Shown: positions 6,630-12,503 of the stretch, piece after piece | Position numbering within the stretch: position 1 is the first letter of the stretch | Layout: each line of letters begins with the position of its first letter | Source: an uncultured Collinsella sp. | Lineage (GTDB): Bacteria > Actinomycetota > Coriobacteriia > Coriobacteriales > Coriobacteriaceae | DNA: 12,503 bases | Reading direction: 5' to 3' | Assembly (NCBI GenBank): GCA_900551625.1 | Contig: URWZ01000023.1 | Span: 1-12,503 of the forward strand | Program-made: the position numbers and the translations under genes | Notes under the pieces: model-generated | What the model was told of the DNA's origin: nothing | The model's input: the letters and a program-made list of their open reading frames with translations, nothing else | Databases searched by the model: none

Positions 6630-6725
6630 GCCCCTTTACGACGCTGTTGTTCCTCGCAAGTTGATGTTCGGCGCTTTGTAGCAGACGGACGGTATTTTTC
6701 GCATGAAAATGTGTGGGTACCTTAG

Positions 6726-6731
6726 TATACT
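6726..6731 (+). promoter_or_regulatory. Putative -10 box of the deformylase-like gene
   Basis: TATACT lies 33 bases before the GTATG start context of the downstream gene. The base composition around it is AT-richer than the surroundings. The matching -35 region (ATGAAA at 17-base spacing) is poor, so the call rests on the -10 box alone. Confidence 0.35.
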
Positions 6732-6764
6732 TAAGCAGTTACAACGACCCCTATGGAGGAACGT

Positions 6765-7184
6765 ATGATTAAAGAGCTCTGCCACGACGAGGCTATCCTG
6801 TCCCAGCGTTGCGAGGTTGCGACTGTCGAGGACGAGTCGGTCGCACAGGACCTGATCGATACCATCAAGTCGCTCGAGGACGCCGGCTGCCTTGCCGCCA
6901 ACCAGATTGGCGTTACCAAGAAGGTCTGCGTCTACCTGGACGATGCCGGCGAGCCCCATGTGCTCTACAACCCCCGTCTGGTGTTTGGCCTGGGTGCCAG
7001 CAAGATGGAGGAGAGCTGCCTGACGCACGAGGAGATCACCAAGTCCACGCGCTACATCAAGTGCAAGGTTGCTTTTGACCAGATCGTCGACGGCAAGATG
7101 CGCGAGCGCAAGCAGGACTTCGTCGGCTTCGAGGCGCAGATGATCCAGCATATGATCGACCACTGCCTCGGCAAGTTGGTCTAA
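6765..7184 (+). CDS. Peptide deformylase-like protein, catalytic Glu replaced
   Basis: This 139-aa cytoplasmic protein belongs to the short clostridial-type branch of the peptide deformylase family, which removes formyl groups from new N-termini using a metal ion. Motif 1 is AGCLAANQ (40-47), so both glycines of the usual GxGxAAxQ are changed. Motif 2 is ESCLT (83-87), with the metal ligand C85. Motif 3 is QHMIDH (128-133): both histidines are present, but the glutamate of HExDH is methionine (M130, codon ATG). This glutamate is the general acid/base in known deformylases, so the protein may be inactive or have another role. The start at 6765 has GGAGG five bases upstream; an in-frame ATG at 6753 lacks such a site. 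The gene is monocistronic, and its stop codon lies inside a long palindrome. Confidence 0.85.
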   Translation: MIKELCHDEAILSQRCEVATVEDESVAQDLIDTIKSLEDAGCLAANQIGVTKKVCVYLDDAGEPHVLYNPRLVFGLGASKMEESCLTHEEITKSTRYIKCKVAFDQIVDGKMRERKQDFVGFEAQMIQHMIDHCLGKLV

Positions 7185-7284
7185 GGGGATCAAAGCACCG
7201 CACCTTGCCGCTCAATCGTCGCTCGCGTACCTTAAGTACGCTTCGCTCCTCTTTCGTGGCAATCTGCGGCACTTTGACCCCTTA
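7182..7284. repeat. Long imperfect palindrome after the deformylase-like gene
   Basis: The outer arms 7182-7202 and 7265-7284 are near-perfect inverted copies (TAAGGGG..TCAAAG..CCGCA against TGCGGCACTTTGACCCCTTA). The centre is GCGTAC-CTTAA-GTACGC (7225-7241), and the region between is partly complementary (TTGCCGC against GTGGCAA). The left arm starts on the TAA stop codon. It has no U-run, and a separate terminator follows, so it looks like a repetitive palindromic element or a structured RNA rather than a simple terminator. Confidence 0.65.
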
Positions 7285-7328
7285 GACGACCTGCGGGGTT
7301 AACTTGGTTGAGTTTATCCTGCTTGAAT

Positions 7329-7365
7329 AGCCCGGGCGTGACATTGTTGTCATGTCCGGGCTTTT
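7329..7365 (+). terminator. Intrinsic terminator upstream of bile salt hydrolase
   Basis: A 14-bp stem (AGCCCGGGCGTGAC at 7329-7342, GTCATGTCCGGGCT at 7349-7362, two G-U pairs) with loop ATTGTT is followed by TTTT. It should end transcripts from the deformylase-like gene and make the next gene a separate unit. Confidence 0.85.
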
Positions 7366-7428
7366 GTGTTTAGCCCCTTTTTGTTTGGAGACAATAACCT
7401 TAGCAAGAACGTAAAGCTAGGAGGCGCT

Positions 7429-8394
7429 ATGTGCACGAGTATTCGATTTACCGATAATTCTGGCCACATGTATCTAGGCCGCAACCTCGACTGGAGCTTT
7501 GACTATGGCCAACAGGTTCGCGTGATGCCTCGCGGGTTTCACATTCCGTATTCGTTTATCGACGACGCGACAGCGGCACACGCGGTGATCGGTATGTGCA
7601 TCGATTACAAGAACTATCCCATGTTTTTCGATTGCGGTAACGATGCAGGCTTGGCAGTGGCGGGCCTCAACTTTCCCGGCTATGCCGAGTATGCCGAGGG
7701 CCCGGTTGATGGAAAGACCAATATCGCGGCCTATGAGTTTCCCCTGTGGGTGGCAGCGACGTTCTCGACGGTCGACGAGGTCGAGGCTGCGCTGCGCGAT
7801 ACGGTGATTGTCGCCAAATCTGCAGGAGAGGGGCTGGGCGTGTCGCTGCTCCATTGGATTATCGGCGACAGCCAGCGTAGCATCGTGGTCGAGATGATGG
7901 CTGACGGCCTGCATGTATACGACGATCCGGTCGACACCCTTGCCAATCAGCCCACCTTCCCGTGGCACATGGAAAACCTGCGCACCTATATCACGGCCAC
8001 AAGCGATTTTCCGCAGACGGCGACATGGCGTGGCGCCGAGCTCAAGCCCTATGGCGCGGGTGCCGGCATGCGCGGTATTCCGGGTGACTGCTATTCGCCG
8101 AGCCGTTTTGTAAAGGCGGCGTACCTCAATGCCAATTACCCGCAAAAGGAGAGCGAGACCGAAAACGTCGTCCGCATGTTCCGCTCGCTCGAGGGCGTGG
8201 TGATGATCGAGGGGGCGTCCAGGATGGGCGATGGCAAGTTCGAGAAGACTATCTACACCGGATGCTTTAGCGCGCGCACGGGCAATTATTACTACGCGAT
8301 GTATGGGGATCCGTCGATTCGCTACGTGAGCCTGATGGATGCCGAGGGCGCGAGCCCCGATAGGCTCGTGGTTCCCGAGCCGCGTCGTTCGTAG
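7429..8394 (+). CDS. bsh: Bile salt hydrolase (choloylglycine hydrolase family)
   Basis: This 321-aa enzyme of the Ntn-hydrolase superfamily cleaves the amide bond of glycine- or taurine-conjugated bile salts. The product begins Met-Cys (MCTSIRF), so removal of Met exposes the nucleophile Cys2. The rest of the active-site set can be read directly: R18 and D21 (GRNLDW), N81 in AGLNFPGYAEY, N173 in LANQPTF, and R226 in GDCYSPSRFVKAA. Asn at the N81 position and the GLNFPGYA context point to bile salt hydrolase rather than penicillin V acylase. The length is normal for the family (~315-340) and there is no signal peptide. The start at 7429 is fixed by AGGAGG five bases upstream and by the need for Cys at position 2; the open frame before it to 7366 is not used. 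The gene has its own transcript between a terminator and the convergent kup gene. Confidence 0.93.
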   Translation: MCTSIRFTDNSGHMYLGRNLDWSFDYGQQVRVMPRGFHIPYSFIDDATAAHAVIGMCIDYKNYPMFFDCGNDAGLAVAGLNFPGYAEYAEGPVDGKTNIAAYEFPLWVAATFSTVDEVEAALRDTVIVAKSAGEGLGVSLLHWIIGDSQRSIVVEMMADGLHVYDDPVDTLANQPTFPWHMENLRTYITATSDFPQTATWRGAELKPYGAGAGMRGIPGDCYSPSRFVKAAYLNANYPQKESETENVVRMFRSLEGVVMIEGASRMGDGKFEKTIYTGCFSARTGNYYYAMYGDPSIRYVSLMDAEGASPDRLVVPEPRRS

Positions 8395-8418
8395 CTCACC
8401 GGTCCGTTGCGACATAAA

Positions 8419-8452
8419 ACGGCTCCGCACCTTTTATGAGATGCGGAGCCGT
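8419..8452. terminator. Terminator between bsh and kup
   Basis: An 11-bp stem (ACGGCTCCGCA at 8419-8429, TGCGGAGCCGT at 8442-8452) is followed on the minus strand by TTTTATG, so it mainly serves kup. On the plus strand it is followed by TGTCGTC, giving at best weak termination for bsh. Confidence 0.75.
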
Positions 8453-8475
8453 TGTCGTCAATGGCTGGTGGCGTG

Positions 8476-10707
8476 TTAGAAGTTGGCGTCGTTGAGCTGG
8501 GTGCTCTCGAGTCCGTCGAGTTGCTGTTGCTCGGGCGTATCGGCGACGCTCTCGAGCAGCTCGGTGGGATCGACGTTCATACTCTTGCCGGCCTCGTTGC
8601 CGTTGACCAAGTCGTCCGAGAAGATATCGACTTCCATTTCCTCGGCCTCTTCGATCTGAACCTCGAGCGGCACCTGGGCGCGCACGAGCTTAACGGCCGG
8701 GCGCATGCGGGCAAACAGTGGCACGTACTCGATGATGATGGCCGAGTTCTCGAGACCATACCAACGTGCCGGGCTTCCGCAGGCGCGGCGGACGGCGTAC
8801 TTGATGGCCATGACGCGATGGTCGTTGCGGTTGATGTCCGTTTCGGGGGCGAGCATCTTGCGCAGCATGCAAAAACGGAAGTCGCCCACGTTGCCGCGCG
8901 TCTCGTAGATGGAGTAGGTGTGATGCTGCGGCGGCAACTCACCCGATGCCATCAGGTCGCCAACGATCTGGCGCAGGTAGGCGTTGATGCGCTGATTGAC
9001 CTTAAAGCCCAGGTCCAAGCGCACGCGGAACAGGAAGTCTGTGCCAAAGGTCTCAACGGAATACTCGTGCGTATAGGGCTCGTCGGTAACGTGTACGTTG
9101 ATGAACCAATATGCCTTGGCACGCTTGGGGTGCTTGTCCAAGATGGAGTAGAGCACGTCGCGGTCGAGCGTGAGCGGGTCGGGACTGTTGGTAAGGAACA
9201 CCAGATTGTCGGCGAGCACGGGGTAGGTCTCGTCGTTGCGCAGGCGGCCGAGCTGGTCAATGTACTTGGAGACGGGCAGCAGGATCGTCTGCGTGCGCTC
9301 GATGGCGGTGCCGCGGCGCCACACGTACATAAGGCCAAACAGCAGCGCGGCCAGGAAGATCATGACGTAGCCGCCGTCAAAGAACATGGTGAGGCACGAA
9401 GCGAAGAAGCACAGCTCAATGGCACCAAAGAGCAGGGCGAAGACGCAGGCGCCCAGCTTGTGCTTGAGGATGCCGGCGATGTAGCTCGTCAAAAGCGTCG
9501 TGGTCATGAGCATGGTCACGGTAATGGCGAGGCCGTAGGCGCTCTCCATGCGCTCGGAGTTTTGGAACAGCAGCACGATGAAGATACAGCCGACCCACAT
9601 GATGTTGTTGACGAGCGGAATATAGAGTTGGCCCTTGGTGTCGCTGGGGTAGTGGATGCGCAGATGCGGCATAAGGTTGAGGCGCGTTGCCTCCGAAACC
9701 AACGAGAACGAGCCGGTGATGAGCGCCTGCGAGGCGATGATGGCCGCCACGGCCGAAAGCACGATGGCAAAGGGGCGCAGGGGCTCGGGGAGCATCATAT
9801 AGAACGGGTTGACGATATCCATCGCGAGCATCTGGGGATTGGAATTGTTGGCGAGCAGCCAAGCGCCCTGACCCAGATAGTTAAGGATGAGGGCTGCCTT
9901 TACGAACGGCCAGGATGCGTAAATGTTAGCCTTGCCCACGTGACCCATGTCCGAATAGAGCGCCTCGGCGCCGGTCGTCGACAGGAAGACGAAGCCGAGC
10001 ACCATGATGCCCGAGTGGTTGATGGGCGAGAACAGGAACATGATGCCGCGGATGGGGTTGAGCGCGCGTAGGATGGACAGGTTGCCGAGCATGTTGAACA
10101 GGCCGGCGCCAGCCAAGAACAGGAACCACAGCGTCATGAGCGGGCCGAACAGCTTGCCGATCGACGAGGTGCCGGCGCGCTGCATGGCAAACAGGCCGCA
10201 GATAATGATGATGGTGATGATGATGACGTTGGTCTGGCCGTCACCCAAAAGCGCATGGCCCCACTCGATAGTGCGCAAGCCCTCGATGGCCGTGGTAACC
10301 GTGACGGCGGGGGTGAGGATGCCGTCGGCGAGCAGCGCCGCGCCGCCGATCATGGCGGGAAGGATCAGCCACGGCGCCACTTTGCGCACCAAGCTAAACA
10401 GGGCGAAGATGCCGCCCTCGTTGTGGTTATCGGCCTTCATGGCGATAACCACGTACTTGACCGTGGTCACGAGCGTCATGGTCCAGATGACGAGCGAAAG
10501 CGCGCCCAGGATCATGTCCTCGCTGACGGTACCGATGCCGCCGTTGTTGGCGACGATTGATTTCATGGTGTACATGGGGCTCGTGCCGATGTCGCCGTAG
10601 ACGACGCCGAGCGTAACGAGCAGCATGCCAGCGGAGAGGGGAATGGCTCCATGCCCGCCTTGACCACGCTGATCTTGGGGGCTTGCCTCCAGTTTGTTAT
10701 GTGCCAC
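8476..10707 (-). CDS. kup: Kup-family potassium uptake transporter
   Basis: This 743-aa membrane protein of the KUP/HAK/KT family takes up potassium, usually with protons. The signature GVVYGDIGTSPMY is at 34-46 and KADNHNEGGIFAL at 91-103. About 12 membrane helices occupy the first ~450 residues, followed by a long cytoplasmic domain with the conserved block PVLADNLVFLTNSPD. It is longer than the ~620-690 aa of many family members, because the C-terminus continues into an acidic, low-complexity tail (EEAEEMEVDIF, then a Q/L/E-rich end). I choose the GTG at 10707, which has AAGGGAG five bases upstream and gives the product (V/M)AHNKLEA. The ATG at 10725 would add six residues but has no clear site. 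An unusual hairpin lies just upstream. The gene shares a convergent terminator with bsh. Confidence 0.93.
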   Translation of the reverse strand: MAHNKLEASPQDQRGQGGHGAIPLSAGMLLVTLGVVYGDIGTSPMYTMKSIVANNGGIGTVSEDMILGALSLVIWTMTLVTTVKYVVIAMKADNHNEGGIFALFSLVRKVAPWLILPAMIGGAALLADGILTPAVTVTTAIEGLRTIEWGHALLGDGQTNVIIITIIIICGLFAMQRAGTSSIGKLFGPLMTLWFLFLAGAGLFNMLGNLSILRALNPIRGIMFLFSPINHSGIMVLGFVFLSTTGAEALYSDMGHVGKANIYASWPFVKAALILNYLGQGAWLLANNSNPQMLAMDIVNPFYMMLPEPLRPFAIVLSAVAAIIASQALITGSFSLVSEATRLNLMPHLRIHYPSDTKGQLYIPLVNNIMWVGCIFIVLLFQNSERMESAYGLAITVTMLMTTTLLTSYIAGILKHKLGACVFALLFGAIELCFFASCLTMFFDGGYVMIFLAALLFGLMYVWRRGTAIERTQTILLPVSKYIDQLGRLRNDETYPVLADNLVFLTNSPDPLTLDRDVLYSILDKHPKRAKAYWFINVHVTDEPYTHEYSVETFGTDFLFRVRLDLGFKVNQRINAYLRQIVGDLMASGELPPQHHTYSIYETRGNVGDFRFCMLRKMLAPETDINRNDHRVMAIKYAVRRACGSPARWYGLENSAIIIEYVPLFARMRPAVKLVRAQVPLEVQIEEAEEMEVDIFSDDLVNGNEAGKSMNVDPTELLESVADTPEQQQLDGLESTQLNDANF

Positions 10708-10728
10708 GTGGACTCCCTTGGACATCCG

Positions 10729-10753
10729 GTTATCCGTCTAGGACAGATAACCT
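10729..10753 (-). promoter_or_regulatory. Hairpin in the kup leader next to the start
   Basis: GGTTATC (10729-10735) pairs with GATAACC (10747-10753), and the inner bases GTC/GAC continue the stem with one mismatch. The palindrome ends only 3-21 bases before the two possible kup start codons. It may be an operator or a leader hairpin affecting translation. A further GGTTAT copy lies near 10794. Function is not known. Confidence 0.45.
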
Positions 10754-10807
10754 TTATGCCGTCTTTATACATACAAGAGCAGTTTGGCACATCAGGTTAT
10801 TTTAGAC

Positions 10808-10831
10808 AATAATCCCCAGCTGAGGATTATT
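10808..10831. repeat. 24-bp palindrome between the exporter and kup
   Basis: AATAATCC (10808-10815) and GGATTATT (10824-10831) are perfect inverted arms around a CAGCTG core. It lies 34 bases after the exporter stop on the minus strand. No U-run follows in either direction, so it is a weak terminator candidate and may be a protein-binding site. Confidence 0.5.
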
Positions 10832-10864
10832 TATGTATGCAGGTAGCATTTCAAAGCAGGGGCT

Positions 10865-11776
10865 TTAAGCACGTGCTGCCTGGGCGATGCCAGCCTTGGC
10901 GTTTGCGCGTTTGCCGGCGAGTTCGCAAAAGATCGCGCCGCCGATGATAAGCACGGCGCCCATCAGACGGACCGGTGTTATGGCTTCGCCCAAAAGGACG
11001 GCCGAGAACACGACCGCCGAAAGCGGCTCGAGGTAGCCGACGACGGCGACGGTCTGGACGGGCAGTTTGGCGACGGCGCTAAAGTAGAGCAGGCAGCCGA
11101 TGCCGGTGTTGACGACGCCGAGCATGACGACGGCGCGCCAATCAATACTGGCGGCGACGCCGGCGGACAGGAATGAGGGGGCGCCCTGCGTGAGGAGCGT
11201 AAGGACCAGCGCGGTCAAAAAGGCGGCGCTCACCTGGAGCGCGGAGTTCTCGAGGCCCTCGATGTGCGGCGCACCCTTGCTGGCGATGACCATCAATGCA
11301 TAGCAGAAGGCCGAGGCGATGCCGCAAGCGATACCCGCAATGGGCATATTGCCGCCTAGACCTTGTGCCGCAATGAGAAAAGCACCGCAGGCGACGGCGA
11401 TAAAGCCGGCGATTTTGCTGCCGGTCAGCTTTTCGCCAAAGATGAGCGGGGAGAGCGCCATGACGATGATGGGGCCGCAGTAGTACAGCAGCGAGGAAAC
11501 GCCGACGCCGATCGTCTGGTAGGCTCGGAACAGAAAAATCCAGCTGGCGCCCAGCGCGGCTCCCGAGAGGAGGAGGGCTGCGGCTTCGCGGGGGCGAGAT
11601 GGCGCCTGCAACTTATGGCGTTGGGTGATGGCGAGGATGGTGACGAGCGAGAGTGCGCCCAAAAACGTGCGCAGGAGCACGATATCGGAGCTCGGCAGCG
11701 CGATGGCGGCGGCGATGATGCCGTTGGAGCCAAACAACAGCAATGCTGCTAAGTACGTAAACAGTCCGTTGTTCAT
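10865..11776 (-). CDS. EamA/DMT-family transporter
   Basis: This 303-aa membrane protein of the drug/metabolite transporter superfamily typically exports amino acids, metabolites or toxic compounds. Two EamA repeats of about 140 residues are visible. The first ends FGEKLTGSKIAGFIAVACGA and the second LLGEAITPVRLMGAVLIIGGA; these GE-plus-helix endings are characteristic. About ten membrane helices cover most of the protein, which ends in a short Ala/Lys-rich cytoplasmic tail. The ATG at 11776 is preceded by GAGGGG at slightly long spacing (10 bases). The gene is divergent from a LysR regulator with a dyad between them, the usual arrangement when the regulator controls the exporter. The substrate is unknown. 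There is no clear terminator before kup, so some read-through is possible. Confidence 0.88.
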   Translation of the reverse strand: MNNGLFTYLAALLLFGSNGIIAAAIALPSSDIVLLRTFLGALSLVTILAITQRHKLQAPSRPREAAALLLSGAALGASWIFLFRAYQTIGVGVSSLLYYCGPIIVMALSPLIFGEKLTGSKIAGFIAVACGAFLIAAQGLGGNMPIAGIACGIASAFCYALMVIASKGAPHIEGLENSALQVSAAFLTALVLTLLTQGAPSFLSAGVAASIDWRAVVMLGVVNTGIGCLLYFSAVAKLPVQTVAVVGYLEPLSAVVFSAVLLGEAITPVRLMGAVLIIGGAIFCELAGKRANAKAGIAQAARA

Positions 11777-11792
11777 GCGCTGACATCCCCTC

Positions 11793-11830
11793 TATATCCG
11801 AGCTTGTTCACTATGGGTGAACTGGATATA
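11793..11830. promoter_or_regulatory. Putative LysR-type operator dyad
   Basis: GTTCAC-TATGG-GTGAAC (11806-11822) is a perfect dyad that contains the T-N11-A pattern (T at 11807, A at 11819 counting within the central TTCAC..GTGAA). It is flanked by a second inverted pair TATATCC (11793-11799) and GGATATA (11824-11830). It sits between the exporter and the LysR gene, where such regulators normally bind to control both. Confidence 0.6.
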
Positions 11831-11843
11831 GAAGAAAAGCGAA

Positions 11844-11849
11844 TATAAT
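11844..11849 (+). promoter_or_regulatory. -10 box of the LysR gene
   Basis: TATAAT matches the consensus exactly and lies 46 bases before the GTG start. No good -35 box is present at 16-18 bases; that region overlaps the right arm of the dyad, which fits autoregulation by the LysR protein. Confidence 0.55.
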
Positions 11850-11894
11850 TCATAGATAACATGACAAAAGCTCATGCATATGTGGAGGGGTGCC

Positions 11895-12461
11895 GTGGAA
11901 ACGAATATTCAAAAGATGCAGGTGCTGCTTGAGACCGTGCGCGCCGGAAGTTTTACGCGCGCCGCCGAGCGGCTGAGCTATTCGCAGTCGGGCGTGAGCC
12001 GTATGGTGGCCGATCTCGAGGCCGACTGGGGCTTTAAAGTGCTCGATAGAAGCCGCGAGGGCGTAGTGCTTTCTGCCGATGGGCGGCAAGTTATGCCGGC
12101 GGTCGAGGCGTTGTGCGAGGAATTTGTTCGTTTGCAGCGACGGGTGGATGAGATGCGTGGGCTCATGCGCGGCAAAATCTGCATCGGTACGTTTTCGAGC
12201 GTGGCGACCCACGTGCTGCCGCCGGTGATTGCGCACTTTCGCGCCGATCACCCGGACGTCGATTACGAGCTGCTGATGGGTGATTACTCCGAGATTGAGC
12301 AATGGGTGGCGGAAGGCCGCTGCGACCTGGGCTTTATCCCGCGTGAGCCCCGAGAAAACGGCATGGCATCGCGGTCTTTGGTGCGCGACGAGTTGATGGC
12401 AGTAGTGCCGGCAGACTCTTTGCTTGCCACGGCGGAGGTCGTTTCTCTTGCCGATTTAGCC
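11895..12461 (+). CDS. LysR-family transcriptional regulator, N-terminal part
   Basis: 189 codons are present; the rest is lost where the contig runs into adapter. The N-terminal winged helix-turn-helix covers about residues 3-62, with AGSFTRAAERLSYSQSGVSRMVADLE as the recognition region and GVVLSADG as the wing. A linker helix follows, and then the first part of a periplasmic-binding-like effector domain from GKICIGTF (about residue 95) through CDLGFIP. I start at GTG 11895 because GGAGGGG lies four bases upstream and this gives the usual distance to the helix-turn-helix; ATGs at 11874 and 11880 are in frame but precede that site. It probably regulates the divergent EamA exporter. The apparent C-terminus LSLIHI in this frame is translated adapter, not protein. 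Confidence 0.88.
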
Positions 12462-12503
12462 CTGTCTCTTATACACATCTGACGCTGCCGACGATATGCA
12501 GTG
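12462..12503. other. Residual Nextera i5-side sequencing adapter
   Basis: The Tn5 mosaic end CTGTCTCTTATACACATCT (12462-12480) is followed by GACGCTGCCGACGA (12481-12494), the index complement TATGCAGT (index ACTGCATA, recalled as Nextera S506) and the first base of the P5 region. This is synthetic sequence and marks the end of usable data. Confidence 0.98.

Noticed and set aside
6569..6660. Purine riboswitch upstream of the permease
   Set aside because: The leader from the likely start site is only about 45-55 bases, too short for the aptamer, and I do not see its conserved loop sequences.
8452..10071. 539-codon open frame opposite kup
   Set aside because: Same reason: it is low-complexity H/E/D/G-rich sequence opposite an unmistakable Kup protein, and it has no ribosome-binding site.
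10851..10864. AAAGC-CCCT-GCTTT hairpin right after the exporter stop as a terminator
   Set aside because: The stem is only five base pairs with no following U-run, too weak to call.

Overview
The window is one assembled contig with Illumina Nextera adapter sequence still on both ends: an i7-side adapter at 1-51 and an i5-side adapter at 12462-12503. Real genomic sequence runs from 52 to 12461, and the first and last genes are cut off there. The DNA looks like a high-GC Gram-positive gut bacterium of the Coriobacteriia, with a Collinsella-like genome the best guess. The reasons are clean Shine-Dalgarno sites, GC-rich third codon positions, LAATG-type (class E-like) sortase signals, a bile salt hydrolase and the mix of transporters. 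The taxonomic call is inference.

Layout. 52-290 (+) is the C-terminal tail of a uracil permease, ending at a terminator shared with a convergent IroE/Fes-type esterase (352-1017, -). 1225-5047 (-) holds two tandem copies of a large wall-anchored parallel beta-helix protein. 5255-6568 (-) is a guanine/hypoxanthine-type NCS2 permease. Divergent from it is a small peptide-deformylase-like protein (6765-7184, +) that lacks the usual catalytic glutamate. A ~100 bp imperfect palindrome and a terminator follow, then a bile salt hydrolase (7429-8394, +). Convergent with it is a Kup potassium transporter (8476-10707, -), preceded by an EamA-family exporter (10865-11776, -). Divergent from the exporter is a truncated LysR regulator (11895-12461, +), with a LysR-box-like dyad between the two.

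The most informative structure is the surface-protein pair. The repeated unit of about 2.04 kb (1211-3259 and 3267-5300) contains the adhesin gene, its promoter region, the terminator of the NCS2 permease and the last 14 codons plus stop of that permease. The copy at 3214-3259 is therefore a permease relic stranded between the two adhesins. Its terminator now appears to end transcription of the permease-proximal adhesin.

The gene set fits a bile-exposed gut commensal: nucleobase and potassium uptake, bile salt deconjugation, a small-molecule exporter and surface proteins that probably bind glycans. I see no CRISPR array, tRNA, rRNA, insertion sequence or phage gene. Very long open frames lie opposite the adhesin, permease and kup genes, and I treat them as codon-bias shadows.
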